DNA of 64,000 bases from Owenia fusiformis (Eukaryota; Annelida; Polychaeta; Sabellida; Oweniidae): contig CAIIXF020000010.1 in NCBI GenBank assembly GCA_903813345.2, positions 24,163,740 through 24,227,739 on the forward strand. The letters are read 5' to 3'. The notes below the pieces were generated by a model. The model did no database searches. It was not told where the DNA came from and worked only from the letters and a program-made list of their open reading frames with translations. The position numbers were made by a program, and so were the translations under genes. Every line of letters begins with the position of its first letter. Positions within the stretch are counted from its first letter, which is position 1. Below are positions 11,301 through 26,300 of the stretch, piece after piece.

Positions 11301-14300
11301 GTTTTGTTGGCAGTGATGTTGTAGTGCAAGCGTTCTCCATCCTGGGCACAATAACGGAAGAGCCCTTTGAAGAACTGGACACCCATGATGCTGAATATCA
11401 CCCAAATGAGGAGACAAACAACAAGTACACTGAAGATGGAGGGTATAGCGTACATCAGTGCATTCACAACAATCTGAAATAGATCAGAAAACCAGGATTA
11501 ATTCCAATTCACAATGAGGATATCTCATTTGGGATATACTGAATTTAAAAGCTACAAAGCAAACCAGATCGTCTGCTTCAACATGGACTTGATGACAAAA
11601 AATGTTGTTTTTTTTGTATCAGATTGACATTGTGCTTTTGAAATTGAAGAAGACAAATGTCATTGGCAGTAGATTTACAAATCAGTTGTATGATAAGCAG
11701 CAATTAATCTTTTATATTTGTCGATCGCAACATCGGACTGTTGTCTAGTGATGCCACATTAAAAGGCTTCATAAACACATCTTAGCTGAAAATGAACTTA
11801 CCCTCATCCCCTGCCACCTCGATACTGCTCTAAGTGGTCTTAATGCACGAAGTGTCCTCAGGGCACGGAATCCAGAGATCTGAGACAGACCTAAAGCTTC
11901 TAGCAAAATACCAGTGATGGAGACCTAAAATAATACAATCTATAAATTAATCAATTGATGAATTGTGATCTCCGGATGGTTGCCACTTAGTAGTAACGTC
12001 ACAGGTTATGTCAATAGCTAGTGCTGCTATAGACAGGAAGTAAAATGGTAAGATTATGTCCTGTTTTTCATGCTATATTGATATATTGAAGAAACAAACT
12101 TCACACCCAGGAAACATAGTGTCAATGATATTGATCTAGCTAGTAAATCACATCTTCTAGATCTGAAACATACTTCATTAAGGAAGTGTTACATATTTCA
12201 GCCCAAACTATCAATTTTCCAACATATTGGATCGTGATCACATCCAATTTTTCTATATGGCACCATATCAGCATGATGAAAAGCAAGAGTATCAACAATT
12301 TGAATTACTGAATTCTCATTGCAAATGGTCAATTGATTAATCAAAAGATTTAGGAGGTTCAGCCATGGTAATTTTTTGAAAATTACATATCAGAGAAGTT
12401 TCAAAACACAAGAATTCACACATTTGCTTTACAAAACACCTAAATTATGATATGAATGTATTTTTCCATATCATATTATTTTTTAGGTTTGATTAAGACA
12501 CAGGACAATTGACTTCCATGTATTGTAATTTTGCCAACTTACCACTACAATACAGAAGTCCAGAATGGACCAGGGATTGGTGAAGTACTTTTTGAAGCCA
12601 AGTCCAACCCACTTCATCAACATCTCAAGAGTGAACAGGACACTGAATATGATGTTGAGGTAAAACAGGGCAAGCTTAAGGTCTGCCCACTCTGGCTCAT
12701 TGATGTAAGCATCCTCAAAACACTGAAATAAATCAGAAATCATATATGGATATGTTTCGAAATGGTTATAGATACCATATCAAGAAAAACTAGAAAACGG
12801 CAACTCCACAGAGTAGCAAATCCCAATGAACACTATGACATATATGAATCTGCATTTGTCACAAAAATACAAACATTAGAGATATATCAGAATTTCTACC
12901 AATTTAAGCATTTGGGTGAGAGTTTCAAAGGCACAAATAATAAAGGCAATATATTTGAGATTTGATAAATTATCATGTAACCATGCCTTAAAGAAATCTC
13001 TAAGTAAAAGCAAATACCTGTTAGGCAGCCAATTTGAATTTTCTGAGGCACAAATCAGGAAAACAATACCATAATTGTACATTTTGAATTTGACGAGGCC
13101 CAAATCAGAAAACCGATACTATATTTGCAATCTACTCCAAATTGCCTTTCATTTGAGTGTAATAAAGCTATACTTCAGAAAGATCTCAAAATTAATGCAA
13201 ATTCCTGTTGGCAGCCATTTTGAATTTTCTAAGGCACAAATCAAAAGTATAATATTGCGAAATCTCACATAAGGTGGCCATTTTGAATTTTACGAGGCCC
13301 AAATTACAAAAAACGACACAATATTTGCGATCTACTCTAAATTGCCTTTCATTTGAGTACAATGAAGTTATACTTTAAAAAGATGTCAAAATTAGCACAA
13401 AATCCTGTTTTCCCGACCTCACCTCCAAACATGGCCCATGGGGGTCATGGTGAAAAACTCGGAATATATATGTAATAGATAGATGTTTTTGAATATACTA
13501 CCAAAAAATTCAAGCAATAATATTTATTACTTGGTTAAAATGAAAAACTTGTGATTTTCATGAAAAATTCCCGCCATTTTTAAAGCGGCGGCCATCTTGG
13601 ATTTTTTGTTGCATACAACTATTTACCAATATACATCTTTCTGCCAAATATGAAGAAAATCTGTCCACTAGTATTTTAGTTATCTTCCGGACAGACAGAC
13701 ATACAGATGGATGGAGGGCTTCACTATATCCCTACCAAACTTTGTTCGTTGGGATAATAAGCTTGCAAAGACCAAAACATAATATTTGAAATTATTGTAC
13801 AGTGTGATCCAAAGAAGCACATAACTCACCAGTGCTATACTACTGCAGAAAATCAGAAGAAGGACGGTGGTCTCAAAGATCTTATGGGCCACAACATGTG
13901 CCATGAAAAGACGGAACTGGTACCACTTCTTGCCAAAGCCAGTGTTGTCCATGTTACCAAGACAGTCAATCCTAAAATAAAAGGAAAAAAACAGTTGTCA
14001 TTGTTCTGCGATTAGGCAATGCCTCGTGTCTTACACTAGTTTGAATACAAAATTGATTTTATTTAGTAGGTTGATGTAAAGGTTTTCAGAAAATCGAAAA
14101 AATAAATTGTTTTTCTTAAAAGTAAATTTGAGATCTTTAAAATTGTTGCACAGTAAAATAATATTTACACACGAAGGACAAATAAAATGAAAACAAATAA
14201 CACAGAATGAAAACAAAATATTTTACAGTTTTCTTAAAGAATAATATAATTGTAAAGTAGTAGCTCCCTTACTATGGTGTCATTATATCTGTGGTTATAA

Positions 14301-17300
14301 CTGATTTAGGTATTCTTAACTTTGTGATGTTTCTGTAACAATGACTTGTTAATGGTACACAGTCAACAAAATAATTCGTCAAAGCTGTTTACAGTTTAAT
14401 AGAGCAAAAGAGTCCAACCAATAGCAACTTTGGGCACTCACTTTCTATAGCAGATTCCGGGGCAGCAGTCATGTACTTTAGGAGCAGCCTCATCTTCATC
14501 TTCAGTGGCAATGCTAGCATTATCTCCTTCCTTCGCATACTTGTTCCCATCACTGTTGGGAGCTGAAAACTTAGCCCTATCAGCTGCAGATATAGGGGTA
14601 CGTTTTCCTGGTCTGGCACTTTTCGGTTTTATATCTGCAAGGGTTAGTTCTTGCCCTTTCTTCTTTTTCTTTTCAGCTTCTTTTTTCTGCTGCTCTAATT
14701 CACCTTCAAATGAGACATATTGATCTCTTGATGTTTTGAATGGATCCTGAAAAATGTAAATTACAGATTAAATCAAGAGATTGATGGGCAACATTGACTA
14801 GAGACAAGATGAAGTAAGTTTTGAAAGATTCCTCATAATTAAGTGACTTAATTTGGCGCTACTTATTATGGCGGATTTGCTGTTTTGAACATTTGGCTGC
14901 TACTTAATTGAGCGGAACTGCAATATTGAAATGTACGAGTCTATACATATTATACCTATTTACGACTGAAATATGAAATATTGAAGTTGGTGGCTACTTA
15001 ATTTGTCGGATTTTAACAATTTGGTAAATCCACCAAATTAAAACAGCAGCCAAATTAAGTAGAAGTACAGCAGGTCTTTTATGAGAATTTTGGTTAATTT
15101 GGGCTAGTTATAAGCAGAAAATGTGATGTAACCTTCTGATTACATATGTTTACAGTAGATTTATGTTCAACAGTCAACTTAGGAGTCTAGCTGATGTCAT
15201 ACTCTTGCAAAGTGTAAATCATTTCATACCTTTACTTCAGGTTTATTCTTTAGAATGCCATTGACATTATTAGGAGATAGAAGTTTGTCAGTGTTAATTT
15301 GGTTATTCCTCTCCTCTATGTTTTCTGATGATGAGTGACTTGTGCCATTGGATTGTATAGGCTCCATCTCTATGATCTGACAATCACCTAGATAGAACAT
15401 CCATGTAAATATTACACTGTAGAGCATGGTAGACTATGGCTTAGCATGTGTTAGAACAATGTATCTTAATTATTTTTTATTGCTTAATTATCAAAGAAAA
15501 TAGAGCCATAAAATAATAATTATTATGATTTTGAATTACAGTTTTAAATACATACTCCTCAAAAAAAGTTAAGGACCAGTGGTTTCCTTCATAGGTTTAC
15601 ATGTTAACCCCCATATTTGTTTGAACAACTATTTTGTAGGCTTGGAACAAAAGAAAACCCAATAAAGATTCTATTCTCTATAAAGACTGCAAAATTCAAT
15701 GTTCTATCTCCTTTACAATGGGTCAAAATTTGATGTCAAAATTGATGAATTTCATGAAATTAAGAAAAAATGGCAGACCTCATGTAAACCAATAGGAAAT
15801 GGTTGGGTTTCCATAAGTCATATGAGGAATGATCCATCTATCCGATTAAAAATTAGAATTTTAAGAGACAATTAAATTTGCTAAATTGTCCACTGGACAA
15901 AAATATGATTTAATTTTCCAGGCTTTACAAAAGTTAATGGTTTCAAATTCAATAATTCTTTTAATGATCCTCTCATTGTAATAACAAAGGTGGTCAGTGA
16001 GGTGGTCAAATTACCTTAAAGCATTGTATCGCTAACTTTAACAATATAAGGGAGACATTTAGCCTGTAAAATGTAAAACCATTCGATTTTCTATTCAGAA
16101 AGTATTTTTAAGAAATGTTTTACTGAATAGATATTCCAAAATTTGAGTTGCCCCTAAGGCACCATTCCCCATTTGTTTAACATGGGATCTGCCATTGTTG
16201 TTAAATTTCATGAAATTCATCAATTTTGACATCAAATTTTGACCTATTGTAATGGAGATAGAACATTTGCAGACTTTATAGAGAATGGAATCAAGATACA
16301 GATTTATTTACTTTATTGGGATTTCTTTTGTTCCACGCTTAGAAATTAGTTGTTCAAACAAATATAGGGGTTAACATGTAAACTTATGAGGAAAACCACT
16401 GGTCCTTAACTTTTTTTGAGGAGTATACATACACATTAACTTTTATTTACATGTACTTTTTGCCACAATATAACAAAAGAACTATCAAATGGCATATTGA
16501 ATAAGATCAAAAACAATCATTAAACATACTTTTGATAGAAGACTCATTCTGAGAATCACTTGTAAAAGCCAAGCTATTCTTTTCTTTCTTCTCTTCACGA
16601 TCTCTCTGGTCCTTGACTGAGGGGCTCACTGCACGGCCTCGGCCACATGTGCAGCAGGAAAACCAATGCTTTATACGTTCCCAGGCAATAGCAAACTTAC
16701 TCTTCTCCTTGGGTTTCTCATCAGCTGGGGAGCTGGTGGCAAATGAGTTGAGAAGCAAAGCAAGGAAGAGATTCAGCAGCTGGAATTGACAATAATGTAC
16801 AATTTACTTATAGCCTTGCGATTGTTCAGATTGTTGTGTGTTAGCATTGCCAATGATTTCTGTCAACAAGCCTAATTCTGAAAAGGTAGATACCTCCTTA
16901 AAATTCTCTGTATTTTTTGGCTCAGATTTTAATGACTAGATCCAACACAACCTTATAATTTCTTTTTAAACAATACATGCGGGTTTATTTCACAAGAAGA
17001 TTTCACATAACATAGAACATAATTATGCAGCAAATTTGCCTATTGGCATTTATGTCAACTGCTAATGAACAACTTCCATAAAAAGAGAGTGCTTAACTTC
17101 ATACCTGCCAACCTACCATATTTTTACGGGAATCTACCATAAAATTTTCGTTTTTCCATAAAAAAATTTACCATTTTTTCCCGTAAAAATGACCATAAAA
17201 TCTACAGTAATTTTACCAAAATCTACTGTAAAATATTTTATTATATTTCGATTTTTTCTATAAGAACGGCCGTAAAATATACCGTAAATATTTGGAAATC

Positions 17301-20300
17301 TACTGTATTTCTGCTAAAATTAACAGTATTCTTGTTCAAACTACCTTAAAATCTACCGTTATTATTTGGAATTCTGAAAAATTGAAGTCTTCCCATATTG
17401 CCCTTGTATTATTCCATTACCAACCCTAAAATAAATAGGTGTCGGCAGGTCTATGACAGTGGTTAGTGCGTACTTAGTAAGTTAGTAAGTAAGCTGGCGT
17501 GTAATCAGTCAACACACTGGGGAGTATCTTGATGCAAAAACACAGTGTTCAACTACCACACTACACTACTGTAGTTATAAAAACACTGAAGTGTTCAAAT
17601 TGTTAGTCTGTTTATGAGGAGTTCCATGCATGCTGTGGTAGAAAAACATCTTTATTATCTATTCGTTGAAGTGTGTCAAAATCTACGCAAAATCACTTTT
17701 TTTAATCTACCGCAAAAACTACCGCATTTTTTAAAAATCTACCATAAAAATACCGCATTTTTCAAAATCTTCCGCAAAACTACAGTTTTTTTGAAAAATC
17801 GATCACAAAAACTACTGCATTTTTTCAAAATCTCTGTAGAACTATCGCATTTTTCAAAATCTTCCGCAAAACGACCGTTTTTTTCAAAAATCTACCGCAA
17901 AAACTACCATATTTTTTCAAAATCTACTGGAAAACTACCGCATTTTACAAGATGTTCTGCAAAACTACTCTTTTTCAAAAATCTACCGTAAAACTACCAC
18001 ATTTTTTCAAAATCTACCGTAAAACTACCGCATTGTTCAAAAACCTCTGAAAAAGTAGCGTTTTTTTCCAAAAATCTACCGCAAAAACTACCTAATTTTT
18101 TCAAAATCTTCCGCAAAAACTACCGCATTTTGAAAAAATCTACAGCAAAATACTGTAATTCATAAAAAAACTACCACAAATTTTTGGTCTTTGGTTGGCA
18201 GGTATGAACTTGTAATATTTGTTCTAATGCTTACCATAAAATTGCCAATGATGAGTGTGGGTATGAAGACAGCCATACATATGGTTCCATTTGCTCTCAT
18301 ACAATCCCAAAGTGGCTCAATCCACTCTCCACACAAGATACGGAACACCATAAAGAATGAATGAAAGAAGTCATCGAAGTGCCACCTGAAATGTAGTAAA
18401 ATGTAAAACTTATGTTTTTTCACTTCTCTTTTTTATTTTATTTTTTTTTTTTATACCATTAGAGTCAGCAAACATCTTTTAACTAGACAACAGCAACACC
18501 AAAGCGTAGCAAATCCCAGCGAACAGCCATGGCTGGCATTTTTAGAAACTAATATAGTAAAAAGCGTAAAATAGCATATAATAAAAGGCCACCATTTTCA
18601 AAATGGCCGCCTACTCTCCAAAGTGTCATTAGACAGTATGCCATGCTTATAGTATTCACAAATCAAACATGAACAAAATCGCTGCACTACTTTTCGAAAA
18701 AACATAAAAATGGTGGCCATTTTTCAAAATGGTCGCATTCTACCCAAAGCGTCATTAGACAGTGTGGCATGCTTATAGTATTCAAATTTTCATAATGGCC
18801 GCCTACTACCAAAAGTGTCAAGCTTATAGCATTCACATACCAAATATGAACAAAATTGGTCCACTACTTTTCGAGTTACAGCAAATATCGCAAAATATGC
18901 TTCTTTAATATCTACAATTCTAGCTTTATTAATGCCCTATATAATTGTTTTACATTTAAAACATATTGCTACTACAGTTTCACATATTGTACCTAAATTA
19001 CTGTAAAATCGGCACTAAAATGGCAGCCAATTTTAAATGAGTGGCCATTTTGAAAATCGTCTTTAGAGCAGAACTTCTACCATATGTGTATAAAATATGA
19101 ACAAAATCTGGCCAACAGTATTTGAGTTATCGCCCAGACAGACGGATGGACGGATGTAGGGACGGACGAACTTTGTTCGTTGGGATGATGATAAATTAGA
19201 GACAGCAAAGGTTTATTTTGTTTTAAAAAACATTTAGATATCTATTCGAAAATAATATTTTGTTCAAGCAATTGATATTTTCACTATCATATTCATCCAT
19301 TACAACAGAAAAAGCCCAGTTGAAACCAATCCTCATTCATGAATTTTAATACAATTAGCTGATTAAAATGAGCTAAAAGAGAGATTTGCATGTATGTACC
19401 TGGGTATATCCTCATCAAGTGGGCCAAAGACCGCATGGGTGTATGTGCCTTGGAACAGGTTCATGCCGACGACAGCAAATATGTAAAGGATGATGATGAG
19501 GATGAAAGACATGTTCCCCAAGGCAGAGAGGGTGTTGATGACGATCTGGACCAACATACGCATCGTAGGCCAAGACTGGGCCAGCTTGACAACTCGAGCC
19601 TGGAAATCATAAAATTATTATTGAAGTAAGCATCAGCTATATATACCTGTCTCAGTACTGATTGCAAAGTACCTCCAATTTCAATGGGTTTGTAGAAAAA
19701 ACCGGGTACCGGGTAGTAAATCCTCCATGCTGGGTTCAAACTTGGTACCCGCCACCCGGTACCCGGTCGAAAAAAATAGGTACCCAAAAAACCAAAAAAT
19801 ACGAATATACAACATAATTAGATCATATGAAAACGTGTAAGATTTGTTTTGAATTTACAAAAATGTATGTAACTTCCTTCAAAATTGTGCTAGAAGCTTC
19901 AAATAAAAGCATTTTAAGGCTCTTTTCTTCCTCTATCATCATAGTCATATTTTCATTGGTTATTGGGGAGGGGGTGCAATCGCACCATCGAACCCCCTCC
20001 TGGCTACGCCTATGACATTGTAAGACGATTTGAAAAACACGACAAATCAATCTTTTCAATAGTTCGTATGTTGGTACGTGAATTGTTTTGATTATGATTT
20101 GAATCTGTAAATAGCTATCGTTACTTTAGCAGAGAGGTGCATGACGTGTGTTAATTTACATGATGCAATGTGTAAGATTTCGATTATTAATCATTATTTA
20201 AGTTATCCCAATTTTCGACGAAACGTCCACTGAAGTGTAAATTGTTACGTCTTAGGCATAGCCAGGAGGGGGTGCGATGGTGCGATCGCACCTCCCCCCC

Positions 20301-23300
20301 ATAACCAATGAAAATATGACCATGATGATAGAGGAAAAGAGCCTTAAAATACTTTTTATTTGAAGCTTCTAGCTCAATTTTGAAGGAAGTAACATACATT
20401 TTTGTAAATTCAAAACAAATCTTACACGTTTTCTAATGATCTAATTATGTTATATATTCGTATTTTTCATTTTTTGGGTACCCTACCTGGTACCCAGATT
20501 TTTCTACAAACCCAATTTCAATTACTCAGTCATCTATTTGAAGATTGAGCAATACATTTAAACTTGCACATCGTTTTACAATGCAATCATAGATTGTTCT
20601 GGGGTCAAAGGTAAAATTTTGAGCTTTAATGAAAGAATATACAGTGTGTCCCAAAAAACGCAACAAAGACATTGTAAAATCACAGAACCAGTGATGATAA
20701 CATCAATTTGATTTAGTTTACCAGGAAGCCACATGTCTCCTCTTTCCGATGGCATGTCAATTATTCATATACGAATACAGACCACTGAATAATCATTCCT
20801 TTTGCACAACGTGCCAAAATCTGCTCTGGACCAAGTTTTAGACATTGCAACAGTTAAACAAAGAGTCACCAATAAGGTTGCTGCTCTCCGCCAGAACCCC
20901 AGATGATTCAAAGAGGTGTGCGACATGGAGACACAAGCCAGTCTCTGTGTGTAGAGAAATAGTGGTCATGTGAAAGGGCATGGAATGTTCATGAGTCATC
21001 TTTCATAAAATGACAGACAACGACTGTTTATGCCACTTCTTTTTCCATTTGTTTTGTTAACTGAACCAACAAGGATACTCATGAACGTACACTTGAGATT
21101 AAATTTTCTTTCTTTTTTCTTTTTTCTTAGTAAATGTAAATCAGAAACTTGTGTTATGTAAATCTGGTGACAAGAGTTTAATCCTCAGTAACAATTACAT
21201 AATGATTTACCTGATTGCACAATAAGGATCAGTTGATTGATATTTCATAACTTGGCACAAAGGTCTTTTTACCTATGTACAAAAATACAATGATTTTTCA
21301 GGGGTCCATGATCAAATATGAACAAATGACATATCATTGAAAAGGGGAGACACGCGGCTTCATGATAAACTGAATGAAATTGATGTAATCATCACTGGTT
21401 TTGTGACTTAATGATGTTTTTCTTTGTTGCGTTTTTTGGGACGCACTGTACAATGGTGATCAAATGGGGCAAATATTGTGTACAAAAACTCACTATAAAT
21501 GTATCATTATGAAGATTGTTCCTTAGATTGCTCAGATTGTCCCAACAATTTAAGTAACTTGTTGGTCCAGTGCAATAATGCTCGCTTGCTACGCGGATGA
21601 CTGTGGTTCGAATGCCCAATGAACTTATTATTTTCTTTGATAAATGATTTTTTGATATTATGCAGAAAAACAGCTTATACCCATGCAAACCTTATATTAG
21701 AGCATAATAATATTATTGGTTTTATGAAAATGTAAAAATAATGAATGTCCACATATTGCGTTTTAAAGCGATGTTCAGGTTGAAGAGATTAGAGAGTATT
21801 TCACACTTTCTATTCAAATTATAAAATTCTCAAAATAATCGAGAGAAATACATAAGAAATCCCTTGAGGTACTTAAGCAATCACAGAAGGTAATAAATCA
21901 ATTACTCACCAATCTGAAAACCCTGAGGCCTGATATGGCTGGTAAGTCCTCTACTGCAACATCCACCAGACTCATGATAACAATAACAAAGTCAAAGATG
22001 TTCCAGCCACTTCTGAAGTAGTCCCTACTCAATGCGAATAACTTTAATACACACTCTACAGTGAATACCCCAGTAAATACCTAAAATAGACATAATAAAA
22101 CATACAAATATGTAATGCATGGTACCACCTACACATTATTTCCACTGTTAGTGCCCATCTTGTACAACTATTACAATATATAGATAATAAAAAATTAGGT
22201 ATTCAATGCTTTTAAAATATCTTACATAGTTAGAAATTTTGAGCAGCTGTTTGTGTGCATCTGTCATGTTGTATTGTTCTGTTGCCAAGACAATGGTGTT
22301 TGTGAGAATCATCAACATGATAAAGAGATCAAAGAACACATCTGACACAATCATATGTAAGAAGTTTTGGAACCTGCAAATCAAACAAACAATTAAACCA
22401 AGAAAATGTGTCATAGCTGAAGAATTGTAAGTGTTCATTCTACTGTATTCCGAACCAATATGTGGTATAAATGAAGTGATACAGTCAAAAATTTAGTAAT
22501 AGAAATGCCATGTGTTGGGAATTTTTTATTTTCTTGGATAATTTACTAATATATGTGGGACTGTTATACAAGTTTGTTCCAATTTGTGATTTAAACAATA
22601 GTCTCTTATTTAACTGTGCAAGTAATGTTTAAAGGTAAATGGTCTCATTCTCAAGAGTGATTCCAAAATACACCTAGTTTTCCTCAGTCCTGTAAACAAA
22701 CAAAATTAGATTGGACACTCAAATTCATAATTCATATTTGTCTGGCCACTCACTGGTGATAATAAACAATGCTACAGCACTAAAATGTGTTTTGTAATTG
22801 AAGGAAATAGTATCAGGTATGTCCTTGTTATTTCTAACATCACAAACTTTATTTCAACAGAAATGGCATTTTAAGGTGAGGTATTAGTGGAATAAATTGT
22901 GCAACATCATTCAAAATATTTTAAGAATTAAAAAGTTTTAAGAATTCAATCCAAACATTTTCAAAATAACTAAACTTCCATGAAAACTATTTAAAAAATG
23001 TCCAATTCTGCACTAGAATAATAATAGTTCAAATAATGTTAAAGTAGCATCTGTAAGGTCACTTAGGTGTATTTTAGCAGAATCCATTCTCAACTCATGT
23101 ATGGCTTATATCTTACCTGCTTCATTTAAAGCTAGCTAATTAGTTTTAAAATTAATTTCACATTACCAAGGCCTTTTAATATGATGTATCTTTATATGGA
23201 GGAAGTTTTTTGTCAAATGTCAAAAAGGTACACTATAGGTACACAGGCAAATTACATCAGATCCTGTACAAGCCCGTACGGAGCTCGTTGAGTGAACGGG

Positions 23301-26300
23301 CCCTGCTACGAGTCTCGTAATTGCTTGTAATCTTCGAGCCGCATAAGAGTTTGTTAATTACAAGGCCCGTATTAGCTCGTAATTTTAGACCCCCGTACTT
23401 AACCGTATGGTGCCCGTAACGAGCCCCGTAATAAATCGTAATTTTCAATCCCCGTACTTGCTTGTACAGTGCCTGTTACAAGGCCTGTAATAGCTCGTAA
23501 TTTTCGAACACTGTACTTGCCCGTGTTGTAACGAGGCTCGTAATTGCTTGTTTATTTTGATGAACACTTTTTGATAATAATGGGCCTCGTAAGAGCTTGT
23601 ACAGGCCTTGAAATTACGAGCCTCATACATACTTGTACGGGCCTTGAAAATAACAATTACAAGCATCGTACGAGCTCGTACAGGCCTCGAAAACAAGTTT
23701 CGTACAAGCCCGTGCTCCTTTTTGCCCGTAATTCTCGAGGCTCGTATGAGCTTGTACGGGGCCTGATGTAGTTTGCATATGTATGTATACTTTCAACTTA
23801 CTTCAACCAAGTGATATAGTCACATTTACACTTTGTACAGCATGAACAGTTTCGGTCTCTGAGTTCTTTACCACTGCCATCTATAAAACATTTCCAAGTA
23901 CCCAAATTCATAAACAAGTGCTTATATTCTTAATTAATAAATAACAGTAGGATCATACTTGAATAACAGAGCATAGTAAGTAATGCTTAATCTGGAACAA
24001 CATTTTGTTATTAGCATTGATAATTTAAATTGAATCATAATGTTTTGAAGGAGTAAACAATTAAGGTGACTCGATCTACAAAGTTACATTCACAAAACAT
24101 AAATGAGCTGAAACACTTCACATTTGACATTCATGCAGTAAGAATGTTTAAATGCCTATATAAGGGTCATAACAATGTGTTATTTTTGCATCTAAGAAGA
24201 CTCACAGACAATCTATATGAAAACAGTCATCATGGGACTACCTTTAAAAATGTCACTTGTGTTTCAAAATGCAAAATAGAGAGAAAAAGTGGGGAATTAG
24301 GAAAAAATAAAATAAACAAGTACAGTATATGGGAAACACTCCACAACTGTATAAGAATCAGAGAAATGGCGTTATTCTGAGTTGAATTGATCAATTGTGC
24401 AGGGGGAATGTCCTAAAGGATTACAAAAGTCAAAATGGTGTCAAAATCCAGGCACCATGATATTTTTGTGTTTGTCAATCACAAACAGCTGTTTGAGTAA
24501 TTTTAATGGCGTAGCGTCATATACGCATAAAACGCCATGGCGTACTCTCAAAATTTAGAGAAAAGTTGATTTTTAGATTGAATTGCCCACACTTAATTAA
24601 ACATGGATAAAATTAGTCCATATTAAGTCTGAATTTCGTATTTAAAACGCTCCAAAACGCTTCAACTGCAATCTCATTTTCAAATTATCTTGGGAAGAAA
24701 ACCCACCGCCAAACCCCCTTCAAAGATTGTTAGCTTCGCTCACTCGTGGCGTATACTCACAAAATACCCACGCTACGCCACTGCGATAGTATATGATAAT
24801 TCAGTGATCTATTTTGAAACATCTCAAAGGAGGAAAGAAATGAATGACATTTCACATAGTAAAGAGTAAGAGAAATAGCACAATAAATCATTTTAAGTAT
24901 TGCACCATCATACACATTTTGAAGAATTGTGTACTGTTTTCCAAAATCATTATGTCTAAATTAGTCACTTGGGATAACTCATTTGCATAACAAGAGAATA
25001 AATAATACAGTAAGGAGCTGGATTACACACTTGACTCATATCATCATGCATATTTCTAAGACAATATGATGGAATACAGATTTAGGAAAGTATCATCATT
25101 CCTAATAAATGTATTTACAAAATGGGAATCAGTTCTAATAAAGTGTGAATCATTCCTTAGAAAATGTTAATCTTAACAAAATGTTCATCATTGCTTATGA
25201 ATCCTGTAACATTCGTAAAAAATGTGAATCATTCCTTAGAAAATGTGAATCATTCTGAAGAAAATGTGAATCATTCTGAAGAAAATGTGCACCATTCCTT
25301 CTTATAAAATGTGGATTATTCCTTAGAAAATGTGAATCATTCCTATAAATTGTGAATCATTCTCATAAAATGAGACTCATTCCTAAGAAAGTGTGAATCA
25401 TTCCACATGAATTGTGTGCAACCAACCTGCTTCCAAATTATCCAAGTCCAACCACCAACTATTTATCTCTAATATAGTTGCAAATACAGATGTTTTTATT
25501 TCATATATATAAGTAGATAAGATAAAAACAATTATACCAATAATAATTCATGTAAATATCCTTTAACATATAATAATATAGAGTAACCACAATGAACAGC
25601 CAAGACAATCAATTTAATTAATATATTTAAAATCATTTCTTCATATTACATCACATACCTTTAACTATGACTATGACTTCACCGGTGTCAGTTTTGATTC
25701 TCTCAATTGTGTCATTCTCCCTCAGATAAGCAGGATTATCTTCACCTTTGGTGCTATCTGTATCTACCTCCACTCCGCTTGTGGATAGCTAAAATATTTA
25801 CACATATTTTAGAGATTTATTTAACTTTTTTCTTTTCATTTGAATTGTCAAGCAATTAATTTTTCTCTTCGTGATATTTTTTAAGTAATACTAGTATTTG
25901 AAAAAGAGAAGTGAGAAAACAATCCATGATCAAAAACAGGAAAAAACTTGCAAAATCTGGTATTGCTATTCATGAAGATGCTGCTGGAAAGAATGTCAAG
26001 TTGATGAAAACTGTTAGAAATATGGATTTTGTGAAAGACTATTAGATATTCAATAGGGAAATTTTCTGTTCATTTGAAGGGTTTGATAGTCATCGTGCAG
26101 AATTGGACATAAATTCAAATCCTCACGCAATATATCAACAACTTGTGAATAGGAGATCTAACAAGTAGATTTCACTCTTCAATTGAATTGTTGTTATCCA
26201 TGATGGAAATGTAACCAACCTAAAATAATTAAGGCAATGAAATAGCATAGTAATATTTCTGAAATATTACAGCTTTTATAATCACTCTTGGATATTATAC

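Noticed and set aside
17614-17991. 125-codon frame on + with [12 protein letters not shown]-like repeats
   Set aside because: It is a read-through of the degenerate CTACCGCAAAA array inside the 17100-18206 element.
19461-19787. 108-codon - strand frame
   Set aside because: It is an out-of-frame shadow of the domain II S5 exon fused to the foldback terminus.
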